Origin: an uncultured Bacilli bacterium
GTDB taxonomy: Bacteria > Bacillota_I > Bacilli_A > RF39 > UBA660
Direction: 5' to 3'
Length of the DNA: 64,000 bases
Assembly (NCBI GenBank): GCA_934096035.1
Contig: CAKOKX010000001.1
Span: forward strand, 62,001 to 126,000
Both the position numbers and the translations under genes were made by a program. Positions 52,360 through 61,334 of this stretch are shown here, one piece after another (within the stretch, counting starts at the first letter, position 1; each line of letters begins with the position of its first letter). A model generated the notes under the pieces. That model had not been told where the DNA came from and did not search any database. It saw only the letters and a list, made by a program, of their open reading frames with translations.

Positions 52360-53094
52360 TCAACTTTTGCAATAAAAGCAATACCAAATCTTCTCTAAAT
52401 ATAATCCATCCGCAGGAACAACGCTTAATTTTTTTTCTATATCTTTATCTAACATATTTTCAATTACATGAACATCAACTTTACCCCTTCCAACATCAAG
52501 TAAAGCTCCGACTAAGTGTCTAACCATATATCTATAAAAGCCAATACCTACAAATTTAAAAACAATAATATCTCCATGTTTTTTTATTTTAATGTTATAA
52601 ATTGTTGATGTATAATCATCTCTATACCCACTTACAAAATTATGATAGTCATGTGTACCAATTAACAATTTACTTGCTTTTTTCATTTTTTTTATATCAA
52701 AATTATATTTTACTTGATAATAATATCCTTCATATTCTTTCTTATACTTTCCATTATTTACTTTGTAAACGTACATTTTTTTCTTAACATTATGTCTTGC
52801 ATGAAAATCATTATTAACAACACTAATTTTATTAATAACAATTTCATTATTCAACAATATATTTATTTTATCAATATCATTATTACTTACTTTTCCATCA
52901 TAATCAAAATGAGCACATTGCATATTAGCATGAACTCCAGCATCTGTTCTTCCACTACCTTTAATTAGAATATTACTTTTTAATACACTACTTAAAACAT
53001 TTTCCAAAGTTCCTTGCACATTTTTTACATCATTTTGCCTTTGAAAGCCATGAAATCTTGTTCCATCATAACTAAACTTAATTAAATATCTCAT
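52360..53094 (-). CDS. truA: tRNA pseudouridine synthase A
   Basis: A 244-residue enzyme that makes pseudouridine at positions 38-40 of tRNAs. FSYDGTRFHGFQRQ, the catalytic aspartate in GSGRTDAGVHA, FHARHNVKKK and the late FLYRMVR-type block (here GFYRYMVRHLVGALLDVG) identify it. It overlaps the upstream degenerate EcfA2-like gene by four bases. In Bacillus, truA follows ecfA1-ecfA2-ecfT; here ecfT is missing and the ATPase genes are remnants. Confidence 0.96.
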   Translation of the reverse strand: MRYLIKFSYDGTRFHGFQRQNDVKNVQGTLENVLSSVLKSNILIKGSGRTDAGVHANMQCAHFDYDGKVSNNDIDKINILLNNEIVINKISVVNNDFHARHNVKKKMYVYKVNNGKYKKEYEGYYYQVKYNFDIKKMKKASKLLIGTHDYHNFVSGYRDDYTSTIYNIKIKKHGDIIVFKFVGIGFYRYMVRHLVGALLDVGRGKVDVHVIENMLDKDIEKKLSVVPADGLYLEKIWYCFYCKS

Positions 53095-53639
53095 GATTTT
53101 ACCCTATATATAGCTTTCAACAAATCATCTATTTCTTTATAATGATTAATATTAACACCAAGATCTAAAGATTTATTTGTAAATTCCACTAATTTAGGAA
53201 CATCAATATATTTATTTAATTCCTCATTAAATAAATCATTGGTTTCTAAAACAATTTTTTTGTTAATAACATACAAGTTATCAACACAATTAAAAAACAT
53301 ATTACTATTTTTATCCGCTAAAATAATTTTTCTTCCATAACTTACTATTTTCTTAAATAACTTTTTAAAAAATTCTATATCTTTACATGTTAATCCTTTA
53401 CTAAAATTTACTAACAATATTTCTTTATCTTGTAGTTTACTTGCTAAAATTACTTTACTTTTATTTCTTTGTGATAAATCTTCGAAATCTAATTCTAAAT
53501 AACTTTCATCAAGTCCCACCATTTTTAAAGCATCACTAGCTTTCTTCAATACAATTTCTTTTACTTTACCATTAAAATTACTTTCATTAAAATCACTACT
53601 TATAACACCGATAATATTACCTTTAAGCTCTAATTCCAT
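53091..53639 (-). CDS. Degenerate EcfA2-like ABC ATPase without P-loop
   Basis: A 182-residue protein that looks like the second half of an energy-coupling-factor ATPase. ASDALKMVGLDESYLELDFEDLS matches the helical part before the signature, but the signature is LSQRNKSKVILAS, the Walker B strand reads EILLVNFSKGL (Asp to Asn, Glu to Phe) and the switch histidine is lost (KIILADKN). The Walker A region is absent: the N-terminal residues are only a short strand-like piece. The C-terminus (NHYKEIDDLLKAI) matches the tail of EcfA2. It stands in the ecfA2 position before truA, with overlaps at both ends. It cannot hydrolyse ATP by the normal route. Assignment rests on context and distant similarity. 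Confidence 0.6.
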   Translation of the reverse strand: MELELKGNIIGVISSDFNESNFNGKVKEIVLKKASDALKMVGLDESYLELDFEDLSQRNKSKVILASKLQDKEILLVNFSKGLTCKDIEFFKKLFKKIVSYGRKIILADKNSNMFFNCVDNLYVINKKIVLETNDLFNEELNKYIDVPKLVEFTNKSLDLGVNINHYKEIDDLLKAIYRVKS

Positions 53640-54106
53640 AAATCCTCCGTTAATTTATCCATATCATAATACACTTTACCCAATATATCGTAATATGTTA
53701 ATTGAATAGATAAATCTACCACAAATGGAAGACCATAACCCAACTTCTTTAATACTTTTTCATTTCTTAAAACAAATTCCGTATTACCCTCAAGTACTTT
53801 TTTATTTTCATCAAAAACAACAATATAATCACTTAATAATGAATCTTCAATATTACTTGTAATATTAACAAAATTAATATTTTGTTTCTTTAATAATTCT
53901 ATAATAACTTTTTTCTCATTGTTTCTTAAATTATACCAAGATTCATTAAAAACAACTCTTTTACTTGGAAACATTTCCAATTTTTCTTTTAATTCATCAA
54001 AAGACATATTGCTTCCAATAATTGAATATTCTTTAAATTGTTCCATAAATTCCTTATTAGCATTATTAACAAGTATAGTATAGTTTACCTTATCATCAAA
54101 CATCAT
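53630..54106 (-). CDS. Degenerate EcfA1-like ABC ATPase without P-loop
   Basis: A 158-residue protein. KRVVFNESWYNLRNNEKKVIIELLKKQ aligns with the Walker B/D-loop region of EcfA1 (Asp to Asn, but the glutamate is kept), NFVNITSNIEDSLLSDYIVVFDENKKVLEGN with the switch region (His to Ser) and the following strands, and LKKLGYGLPFVVDLSIQL with the EcfA1 C-terminal domain. Walker A, Q-loop and a recognisable signature are missing. It occupies the ecfA1 position. It overlaps both nrdG (11 bases) and the EcfA2-like gene (10 bases). A structural or regulatory role, or slow decay, are the alternatives. Confidence 0.6.
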   Translation of the reverse strand: MMFDDKVNYTILVNNANKEFMEQFKEYSIIGSNMSFDELKEKLEMFPSKRVVFNESWYNLRNNEKKVIIELLKKQNINFVNITSNIEDSLLSDYIVVFDENKKVLEGNTEFVLRNEKVLKKLGYGLPFVVDLSIQLTYYDILGKVYYDMDKLTEDLWN

Positions 54107-54590
54107 ATAATACTACCCATCCGGCTTCCATACTCTTTTTTACATCTATTAGCCTTTGATTTGTACTTCCACGAAACTTACAATTCAAGCTCTTCTTATC
54201 TATCATAAATTTTCCATCTACTAAAACATCAACATATTTTAGTAAATCATGCCTACTTTTATCACTTAGTAAAGCCTCATAAGTAAAGCCCGTATATGCC
54301 CAAACATTTAGACCAATACTTTTAGCAAATCTAGCTATTTCCAAGGCAGCTTCAGGTTGAAAGAATGGGTCTCCTCCCGATAAAGTAATTCCACTTTGAT
54401 ACTTCAAATTTTTAAGTTGCATTTTTATTTCATCGATATCAACAACCATTCCGCCATTCATATCATGAGTCTCAGGATTTTGACATCCTTTGCAATTATG
54501 TAAACACCCTTGAAACCAAATAACAGTCCTAATACCAGAACCATCCAAAATACTATCAGGTTGAATATCAGCTGCAAGTCTAACTACCAT
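54096..54590 (-). CDS. nrdG: Anaerobic ribonucleotide reductase activating protein
   Basis: A radical-SAM enzyme of about 164 residues that installs the glycyl radical on NrdD. The cluster motif CLHNCKGCQNPETHD near residue 30 and the SAM-binding SGGDPFFQP are diagnostic. The ATG at 54590 is used; a GTG three codons earlier overlaps the whiA end in the same way. nrdD is not in the window. The location between whiA and the EcfA remnants is unusual. It implies DNA synthesis without oxygen. Confidence 0.92.
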   Translation of the reverse strand: MVVRLAADIQPDSILDGSGIRTVIWFQGCLHNCKGCQNPETHDMNGGMVVDIDEIKMQLKNLKYQSGITLSGGDPFFQPEAALEIARFAKSIGLNVWAYTGFTYEALLSDKSRHDLLKYVDVLVDGKFMIDKKSLNCKFRGSTNQRLIDVKKSMEAGWVVLYDV

Positions 54591-55506
54591 TATCTTCACT
54601 TCTTTCTTTATGTCTTTTAACTAAATTATTTATTTTAATAAAATGATGATTAACTCCAGATTTACCAATTTTATAATTATTTTCAAGTGTTACAATATCA
54701 GCTAATTCTTGCATTGATACTTCTGGATACTTCATCCTAGCTTCTGCTACTATCCTAGTGTTTTCTTCAAGCAATCCAAATAAATCATGCATCTTTAAAT
54801 AATTAATATTTTCAAGTTGAACTTGCCCAGTTCTAAAAGTTTTTTCTTGATTAGCTATCTCACAATTATTTAATCTATTAACCATATTTTTATGATCTCT
54901 ATATATTCTTATATCTTCAAAATAAAATAATGCATTAGTTGCTTGAAATCTTTTTATTAAATCACTTATACATTCACTTGCTTTAATATAAACAATATTT
55001 TTATAACCTCTTTTTATTAACTTAGCTTTCAAATTGAAATAATTAAGTAAATTAAGAACTTGTTTTGCAAGTCTTTCTTTTGTAAAAATGAACTCTAAAT
55101 GATAACCACTTGTACTAGGATTTGAAACATTACCAACTGCCAAGAAAGCTCCTTCTAAAAAAGCTATCTTTTCTTCATCACTTACTAAATCATCAACTTC
55201 TATTTTTATACCTACACTTATATCTTTTTTTATTAAATCTATTTTATCTTTAACACTAAGAATATATATTTGTTTTACTTTAAATCTTTTTTGAACCCTA
55301 ATCATTATACCAGGATTAACTCCATATATTTCTTTAATTTCTTTATATATTCTTCTTGCAATACTTGCATTTTCTAAAGTAATAGTTATTTCTTCTTTAT
55401 TAAATTTGGCAACACTATTTAAAAAAGCTATTAATTCATATCTTGCTTCAATAATATTGATATCATTTTTAGCTATTTCTTCTTTTAAACTTGTAGTAAA
55501 AGTCAT
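54580..55506 (-). CDS. whiA: WhiA-family regulator
   Basis: A 308-residue protein with an N-terminal LAGLIDADG-like fold (EGAFLAVGNVSNPSTSGYHLEF near residue 120) and a C-terminal helix-turn-helix (VSMQELADIV and KSGVNHHFIKINNLVKR). WhiA affects cell division and chromosome segregation in Bacillus and sporulation in Streptomyces; its DNA-binding role in Firmicutes is still debated. It follows yvcK with an overlap of four bases, as in most Firmicutes. It overlaps nrdG by 11 bases. Confidence 0.95.
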   Translation of the reverse strand: MTFTTSLKEEIAKNDINIIEARYELIAFLNSVAKFNKEEITITLENASIARRIYKEIKEIYGVNPGIMIRVQKRFKVKQIYILSVKDKIDLIKKDISVGIKIEVDDLVSDEEKIAFLEGAFLAVGNVSNPSTSGYHLEFIFTKERLAKQVLNLLNYFNLKAKLIKRGYKNIVYIKASECISDLIKRFQATNALFYFEDIRIYRDHKNMVNRLNNCEIANQEKTFRTGQVQLENINYLKMHDLFGLLEENTRIVAEARMKYPEVSMQELADIVTLENNYKIGKSGVNHHFIKINNLVKRHKERSEDNGS

Positions 55507-56456
55507 TTTCTACCATCCATTAAATATGAGAATAATAAATAACCTGTCTTTAATGCATCATGTCTATATGAACCATTTTCAATAGTAAATAGTTTATCTT
55601 TTATAACATAAATATTACTTTCATCTAATTCATGCATATCTAATAAAACCGGATCTTTTTGTTCTTCATTTCTATATTTCTTTGCTAAATCACTACTTAT
55701 TACTTCATTATTAGCTATTACAACATCAATACTTTCTTTGCCTAAATATTTTTCTAAATAATCTATATGATCCTTAACAGTAAATCCATCAGTTTCTCCA
55801 GGTTGAGTAAATAAATTACATATATATACTTTTTCTCCTTTAGCTTTATTTATTACATCTACAAGTCCTTTATCAATTAAATGTGGCACAATACTTGTAA
55901 GTAAACTACCTGAAGAAAATATAATTAAATCGGCTTCTTTAACAGCATTTATTACTTTAGGATTAACGGTTATTTCCTTATCATATTTTACTTCCACTAT
56001 CTTACTTGCACATTTAGTTAATTGATGTTCACCAATTACTTTTTTACCACTACTAGTAATACCAACTAAATCAACATTATCTTCAGTTAATGGCAAAATA
56101 TTTCCCTTTACATCAAGTAATTTTTCCATCACTGGCATAGCACTAGCAAAATTACCTTTTAAATCCATCAAGGCCATTAATAATAAATTCTTAACTGAAT
56201 GAATACCTAAACTTTTTGATTTAGTAAATCTATAATTCATTAAATCTATTACATCTTGATTTGTATCAGCCATACTAAGCATTACTTTAGTAATATCACC
56301 CACCGCAGGTATTTTTAATTCACGACGAAGAAGACCTGTGCTTCCTCCGTTATCAGCTACAGATACAACCGCAGTAATTTCTACTGGAAATAATTTTATT
56401 CCTTTTAAAAGTTGAGAAAGTCCACTTCCTCCACCAAATATAACAATCTTTTTCAT
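55503..56456 (-). CDS. yvcK: YvcK/GlmR-type gluconeogenesis and envelope factor
   Basis: A 317-residue protein of the CofD-like family. FGGGSGLSQLLKGIK and VSVADNGGSTGLLRRE near the N-terminus and KYRNEEQKDPVLLD near the C-terminus are characteristic. In Bacillus it binds UDP-GlcNAc and stimulates GlmS, routing carbon to peptidoglycan. The start is taken at the ATG at 56456. The upstream gene usually found, rapZ, is missing; yitT is there instead. It heads a chain of six overlapping genes (yvcK, whiA, nrdG, EcfA1-like, EcfA2-like, truA). Confidence 0.94.
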   Translation of the reverse strand: MKKIVIFGGGSGLSQLLKGIKLFPVEITAVVSVADNGGSTGLLRRELKIPAVGDITKVMLSMADTNQDVIDLMNYRFTKSKSLGIHSVKNLLLMALMDLKGNFASAMPVMEKLLDVKGNILPLTEDNVDLVGITSSGKKVIGEHQLTKCASKIVEVKYDKEITVNPKVINAVKEADLIIFSSGSLLTSIVPHLIDKGLVDVINKAKGEKVYICNLFTQPGETDGFTVKDHIDYLEKYLGKESIDVVIANNEVISSDLAKKYRNEEQKDPVLLDMHELDESNIYVIKDKLFTIENGSYRHDALKTGYLLFSYLMDGRK

Positions 56457-56487
56457 AAGCAATCACACTAATAGTGTATCACAAATC

Positions 56488-57363
56488 TTATAAAAATGGA
56501 ATATTACTTCTTTTAACTCCCCCATTTACTTCATAGCATTTATCAATTATCATAAATGCACTTGGATCAATTTCTAAAATTCTTTTTTTCAACAAATAAT
56601 AATCGCTATTAGAAACAGCACACATTATCATCACACCATTTTTGTGAGAATATCCACCAGTACCAGGAATTGTTGTAAAACCAGTTTGAAATTCTTCAAG
56701 TATAACTTTTTTAATCTTTCTTGTCTTTCTTGTATAAATATAAAACAATTTACTATCTGAAATACCAAACATAATTTTATCAACAAAATATGTAGAACAA
56801 TAAAGAATAATAAACGAATAAACTCCTTTAGTAAAGCCAAACACTAACATACCAGAAAGTATAATAAAACCATTAGCAAATAACAAAGCCTTAGATTCAC
56901 TAACTTTGCAATACTTATTTATTATTTGCATAATTATATCAGACCCACCAGCAGTAAAACCACTTCTATATATAAAACCACTGCTTATTCCATATAAACA
57001 TATTGCAAATAATAAAGTTAAATAGAAATCTTCTGTAACTAAATAACTTGATAAAAAGTTTGCAACCGGCATTGATAATGTAACCATTAATGGATATAAC
57101 AAGGAACCAATAATATTTTTTTTAGTCGTACTCCATCCTAAGAATATAAAACAAATAATTAATAGTATAATATTTGAAATAAGTAAGAATATTGATGGTG
57201 CCCATCCAAATAATTTTTGCATAACAATAGCAATACCGCTAAAGCCTGAGACAACTAAATCATTCGGAGTTAAAAATAAGTTAAAACACATTGCATAAAA
57301 AAATAATCCAAATACCAGTGAACAACCATCAAATATTATCTCTTTGTAATTAATTTTCTCCAT
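56488..57363 (-). CDS. YitT-family membrane protein
   Basis: A 291-residue protein with five or six membrane segments and a C-terminal DUF2179 domain (TTIPGTGGYSHKNGVMIMCAVSNSDYYLLKKRI), the standard YitT layout. AGGSDIIMQIINKYCK is a conserved loop. The family has no firmly established function. An ATG at 57363 and a GTG at 57375 are both possible starts. It lies 31 bases upstream of yvcK in the same direction and is divergent from gerQ. Confidence 0.88.
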   Translation of the reverse strand: MEKINYKEIIFDGCSLVFGLFFYAMCFNLFLTPNDLVVSGFSGIAIVMQKLFGWAPSIFLLISNIILLIICFIFLGWSTTKKNIIGSLLYPLMVTLSMPVANFLSSYLVTEDFYLTLLFAICLYGISSGFIYRSGFTAGGSDIIMQIINKYCKVSESKALLFANGFIILSGMLVFGFTKGVYSFIILYCSTYFVDKIMFGISDSKLFYIYTRKTRKIKKVILEEFQTGFTTIPGTGGYSHKNGVMIMCAVSNSDYYLLKKRILEIDPSAFMIIDKCYEVNGGVKRSNIPFL

Positions 57364-57461
57364 ATCTTCAACCACTTTTCTATAATAATTATAAACTAAT
57401 ATTTATTTTTTAGCAATTATTAATATTAAAAAACATATATTGTTTTAGAGGTGAATATAAA

Positions 57462-57827
57462 ATGAATGGTAATTTTTACCAAAATCCAACATTTCCTAGT
57501 AATAACTTTGGTACACCACCAGGAAATATGTCTGTATCTGAAGTAAATAACAACAATAATGCTTTACCAGATGAACAAAGCTATATTGAAAACATCCTAA
57601 GATTAAATAAAGGAAGAAAAATAAAAGCATATGTTTCATATCCAGACAGCAGTGCATGGCAAAACAAAGTATATGAAGGAATTATTGAAGAAGCAGGTCG
57701 AGACCATTTAATAATCAGAGATAATACAAATAATCTTTGGTATTTAATCAGGATAATTTATTTAAATTATGTTGAATTCATGGAACCTATTATTTACTCA
57801 CATAGTTTCTCAGAAAAAACATATTAA
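57462..57827 (+). CDS. gerQ: Spore coat protein GerQ
   Basis: A 121-residue protein with an N/P/F-rich start (about residues 1-35, as in Bacillus GerQ) followed by the conserved domain with PDEQSYIENILRLNKGRKIKAYVSYP, GIIEEAGRDHLIIRD and WYLIRIIYLNYVEF. GerQ sits in the inner coat, is crosslinked by transglutaminase, and is needed for CwlJ to localise. A CwlJ-like hydrolase gene is at 23888. A GAGGTG ribosome site precedes the ATG. A terminator follows immediately. Confidence 0.9.
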   Translation: MNGNFYQNPTFPSNNFGTPPGNMSVSEVNNNNNALPDEQSYIENILRLNKGRKIKAYVSYPDSSAWQNKVYEGIIEEAGRDHLIIRDNTNNLWYLIRIIYLNYVEFMEPIIYSHSFSEKTY

Positions 57828-57851
57828 AATCACACAGAATTGTGTGATTTT
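57827..57851. terminator. Bidirectional terminator
   Basis: Stem AAAATCACACA / TGTGTGATTTT around a four-base loop, exactly between the convergent gerQ and MBL-hydrolase genes. Confidence 0.85.
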
Positions 57852-57852
57852 T

Positions 57853-58350
57853 CTAATAATAATATTTAAAATTAATTTTTTCTCTACCCAATGTACTTTT
57901 AGGTCCATGTCCAGGATAAATAACTATATCATCAGGATATTTATTTATAAGTTCCAAACTTTTAATCATTTCTAAATCACTTCCAGTATCCAAGTCAGTT
58001 CTTCCAATAGAACGATAAAACAAAAAATCACCAGTAAACATTACTTTTTCATTTTTAAAATAAATAGTTCTACTATCACTTGTATGACCTGGAGTTTCAA
58101 TTACTTCATAATCAAAGATACCACTTTTAGCATTTTCTTCAAGTTTAAAATACTTCTTTAATTCATCTAAAGCCCCTATATGGTCAAAATGATGATGAGT
58201 AACAATTATCTCCACAACATTTTTACCCTTACATGAATCAATTATTCTATCAGCTTCATCACCAGGGTCAACAATAAAAGCATTATTACCAATACTACAA
58301 ACATAACAATTTTCTTGTAAAGTCCCAACAACTAACACTTTAATATCCAT
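57853..58350 (-). CDS. Metallo-beta-lactamase-fold hydrolase (YqgX-like)
   Basis: A 165-residue enzyme. VTHHHFDHIGAL holds the HxHxDH metal site; further ligands are in ETPGHTSDS, MFTGDFLF and YPGHGPKST. This is the short glyoxalase-II-like group, often active on thioesters. At 165 residues it is smaller than the usual 205-210, though all metal ligands are there. The natural start is the ATG at 58350 (MDIKVLVVGTLQENCYVC); a longer frame overlaps the M23 hydrolase gene and is not believed. Confidence 0.88.
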   Translation of the reverse strand: MDIKVLVVGTLQENCYVCSIGNNAFIVDPGDEADRIIDSCKGKNVVEIIVTHHHFDHIGALDELKKYFKLEENAKSGIFDYEVIETPGHTSDSRTIYFKNEKVMFTGDFLFYRSIGRTDLDTGSDLEMIKSLELINKYPDDIVIYPGHGPKSTLGREKINFKYYY

Positions 58351-58355
58351 ATGCA

Positions 58356-59612
58356 TCACGTAAACCATTGAGTTCTTGAATAGAACCAACCACCTGCTGA
58401 TGGGTAACCTTCGGGTTTCACAGCATTTGCCATCCAATTACTTATGAAATATTTATTATTAGCAATTTTACCTTTAGCAATACCAAAATGTAAGTGTGTT
58501 CCAGTTGAACAGCTTTCCCATTTTCTAGTACCAGCACCTCCACCTTGAAGACCAATAACAGTATCTTTAGTTACAACATCCCCAGCTTTAACATAAACTT
58601 TTAGCAAGTGAGCATATTGAACGGTATAATATTTACCAGCAACTTGCATCCAAATATATACTTGATTACCCCCACAAGTTTTTGTTTTCTTTGTATTATA
58701 AGTATTTTCAGCATTAATAACCATTGCAACAGAACCAGAACCAACTGCATAAACTTTAGTTCCTTCACCATTACCACCAATATCAACAGCTTGATGAACC
58801 TTATATGTACCAGGTTTTAATGGATTATTTCTAACCCCAAAGTTACTATTTACTCTACCTTTAATTAATGGTTTTAACCACATAGCATTTCCCATTACTC
58901 TAGAGCATTCATCTAAATCTTGATCTTCTTTACACCCCATTTGTTCATAAACTTTAATCAACTCTTTTTGAGAATTTATCTGAGAATTAATATCTAAAGC
59001 AATATCATTTAAATCTGCTAAATTATCTTGAAGACTATAAACAGCATCTTGATAAGCAATAATATTTCTTTCTAAAGTTGCTTGATATTTTTTCATATCA
59101 ACTTGTAATTGTTCATTTTCTTTAATTAAATTTTCTAACTCTTTTAATTTTTCTTGTTGATAATTTGTTAATTCTCTAACAGCATCACTTCTCATTATTA
59201 ATTCTGTCATATTTGATGATTCAGTAATAAATTCCATATAAACGTTATTACTTAACATAACTTGATAATAGGCAATTAACTCTTTATTTTTTTCTTCTAA
59301 CTCAGTTATTTTTTTATCAGTTTCTTCAATTAAAACTTTTGCATTTTCTATCTTTTCTTTACTATTAGTAATTTCTTGATTAGCATTATTTATTTCATTT
59401 TTCTTTGTATTAATTTGACTTTTGGTTAAATTTTTTTTACTATCATTTGCTCTTTTTTGAGCTTCCAAATCTTTTAAGTCAGCCCTTAATCCTGCCAAAG
59501 TATTTGCAGACTTAGCATAAGCTTCAGATGGCTTAAATATAAAACATGATACAAATATAATTATTGCTAAAATGTATCTAACAAAATAACTACTTAATTT
59601 TTTTATGCTCAT
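58356..59612 (-). CDS. Murein hydrolase of the M23 family with coiled coil (EnvC/CwlO-like partner of FtsEX)
   Basis: A 418-residue exported protein: signal peptide (about residues 12-34), a long coiled coil (about 35-240, rich in K, E, N and Q), then an M23/LytM peptidase domain with HQAVDIGG and HLHFGIAKG, which keep the zinc ligands, so it is probably active itself. It begins three bases after the ftsX stop. The order ftsE-ftsX-hydrolase points to a system in which FtsEX controls cell-wall cutting, as in EnvC of E. coli, PcsB of streptococci or CwlO of Bacillus. Confidence 0.92.
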   Translation of the reverse strand: MSIKKLSSYFVRYILAIIIFVSCFIFKPSEAYAKSANTLAGLRADLKDLEAQKRANDSKKNLTKSQINTKKNEINNANQEITNSKEKIENAKVLIEETDKKITELEEKNKELIAYYQVMLSNNVYMEFITESSNMTELIMRSDAVRELTNYQQEKLKELENLIKENEQLQVDMKKYQATLERNIIAYQDAVYSLQDNLADLNDIALDINSQINSQKELIKVYEQMGCKEDQDLDECSRVMGNAMWLKPLIKGRVNSNFGVRNNPLKPGTYKVHQAVDIGGNGEGTKVYAVGSGSVAMVINAENTYNTKKTKTCGGNQVYIWMQVAGKYYTVQYAHLLKVYVKAGDVVTKDTVIGLQGGGAGTRKWESCSTGTHLHFGIAKGKIANNKYFISNWMANAVKPEGYPSAGGWFYSRTQWFT

Positions 59613-59614
59613 AG

Positions 59615-60508
59615 TTACACCTTCAAATACTTTCTTACAGCTTTAATACTTCCATACATTCCTACTAAAGCTCCAATTGCTATAACTATTAAAGATACCC
59701 AGAATACAAATGGATATGGTTTAATTAACATAATCATATTTGAAAATAATTTACCATGCATTCTTGAATAAAGAATCACATAACCATAAATAGTAATACA
59801 AACAGGAATAATTGAACCAATTAAACCAATTATGAAACCTTCAAATAAGAAAGGTAATTTAATAGTAATATTACTTGCTCCAACTAATCTCATTATTTCA
59901 ATTTCATTTCTTCTACTAAATATGGTAAGTTTAATTGTATTACTTATTAAGAAACTTGTTACAACTACTAAAGCAATTACCACCACTACTACTATTTTTT
60001 GTACTATATCAAATACAGATATTACTTGTTCAACCATTCCTTCTCCATATTTAACAGTATCAACACCATTTATTGCTTTAATATATTCACTTGTTTCGCT
60101 TAATTTTTTTACATCATTTACTTTTAATACGAATGAATCCATTAATGGATTTTCATCCAAATAATCTAAAACTGTTTTAAATGAGTCATCATATTCACTC
60201 ATTTCTAATTTCCACTCGTCTTTACTTTTAAATGTTACTTCTTCAACATTTTTATAACTTGATATTTCACTTTTAATATTATCAATTTGTTCTTCCGTTA
60301 CATCTTTTTTTAAATAAGTAACAATTGTTAATTCATCTTCAATTAATTTTGTAGCATTATTAACATTTGCTGCAGCAACAACTGCCACAGCTACAAGTAT
60401 TAACGTAATTGTGGTACACATAATTGATGCAAAACTCAAAGAAAAGTTTCTAACAACACTCTTGAACGCATCTCTTATACTTCTAAAAAATATTCTAAAC
60501 GCTCTCAT
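59615..60508 (-). CDS. ftsX: Cell-division ABC transporter-like permease FtsX
   Basis: A 297-residue protein with four membrane segments and an outside loop between the first two (about residues 50-150), which in other species binds the wall hydrolase. The start FRSIRDAFKSVVRNFSLSFASIM and the SRRNEIEIMRLVGASNITIKLPFLFEG loop are typical of FtsX. The ATG at 60508 overlaps the end of ftsE by 14 bases. Confidence 0.94.
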   Translation of the reverse strand: MRAFRIFFRSIRDAFKSVVRNFSLSFASIMCTTITLILVAVAVVAAANVNNATKLIEDELTIVTYLKKDVTEEQIDNIKSEISSYKNVEEVTFKSKDEWKLEMSEYDDSFKTVLDYLDENPLMDSFVLKVNDVKKLSETSEYIKAINGVDTVKYGEGMVEQVISVFDIVQKIVVVVVIALVVVTSFLISNTIKLTIFSRRNEIEIMRLVGASNITIKLPFLFEGFIIGLIGSIIPVCITIYGYVILYSRMHGKLFSNMIMLIKPYPFVFWVSLIVIAIGALVGMYGSIKAVRKYLKV

Positions 60509-61196
60509 TTGTCTTATAACTTCCTTTCGCATAATCACCAACAAGTACTCCATGATTAATAACTAAAACTCTTTTTTTCATTCTATTTACTATATCTTTA
60601 TCATGCGTAGCCATAATAATTGTAGTACCTAATTCTTTATTTATTTTTTCAATTACATTCATAATTTCTTCACTAGTTTTAGGGTCTAAATTACCAGTTG
60701 GTTCATCACATATTAAAAGCTTAGGTTCATTAACAATAGCTCTAGCTATACAAACTCTTTGTTGTTCTCCCCCAGAAAGTTCTCCAGGGAAAGAACGCAC
60801 TTTTTCTTTTAATCCAACTCTTTCCAAAGCACTCATAACTTTAGGTCTAATTTCAGAACCTTTCATACCAATACATTCTAAAGCAAAAGCTACATTTTCA
60901 TAAACCGTAAGTCTAGGTAATAGCTTAAAATCTTGAAAAACAATTCCTTCTTTTCTTCTTAATTTATATACTTTTCTATTTCTAAGTTTACCCACATTTA
61001 AACCACCTACAAAAACAGTTCCCTTCGTAGGCTTTTCTTCTCTATAAAGCATTTTAATAAATGTTGATTTACCACTTGCAGTAAGACCTATAACAAAGAC
61101 AAACTCACCCTTACTAACTTCTACTGACATATCAGCAACAGCAGTTATACCATTTTTATAAGTTTTATTAACATTTTTTAATTCTATAAACTTCAT
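60495..61196 (-). CDS. ftsE: Cell-division ATPase FtsE
   Basis: A 233-residue ATPase. Walker A is GLTASGKST, the signature LSGGEQQRVCIARAI, Walker B LLICDEPTGNLD, and the switch histidine is in MATHD. ELKNVNKTYKNGITAVADMSVEV and FQDFKLLPRLTVYENVAFALE are typical of FtsE. The ATG at 61196 has a perfect GGAGG site. It is the first gene of the operon; a TGATATAAT extended -10 element lies just upstream near 61213-61221. Confidence 0.95.
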   Translation of the reverse strand: MKFIELKNVNKTYKNGITAVADMSVEVSKGEFVFVIGLTASGKSTFIKMLYREEKPTKGTVFVGGLNVGKLRNRKVYKLRRKEGIVFQDFKLLPRLTVYENVAFALECIGMKGSEIRPKVMSALERVGLKEKVRSFPGELSGGEQQRVCIARAIVNEPKLLICDEPTGNLDPKTSEEIMNVIEKINKELGTTIIMATHDKDIVNRMKKRVLVINHGVLVGDYAKGSYKTNESV

Positions 61197-61282
61197 AGGA
61201 TCCTCCACAATAATTATATCATTAAATAAATATTTTATAAATGGCAAATTTATGTAATTTACACTTATTTGTTTAACTTTTC

Positions 61283-61311
61283 TTGCTTACATACCATAAT
61301 TTTAATATAAT
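61283..61311 (+). promoter_or_regulatory. Sigma-A promoter of the SpoVB-like gene
   Basis: TTGCTT (61283-61288) and TATAAT (61306-61311) with a 17-base spacer. Confidence 0.65.
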
Positions 61312-61334
61312 AATTACATACGGAGATGATATTT

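Noticed and set aside
57400..57461. Sigma-E promoter for gerQ (CATATATT near 57435)
   Set aside because: The -10 match is partial and no -35 element lies at the right distance.
59832..60164. Long antisense frame opposite ftsX
   Set aside because: It mirrors a well-conserved gene, has no ribosome site, and its composition is that of a shadow frame; the same holds for other opposite-strand frames over known genes.
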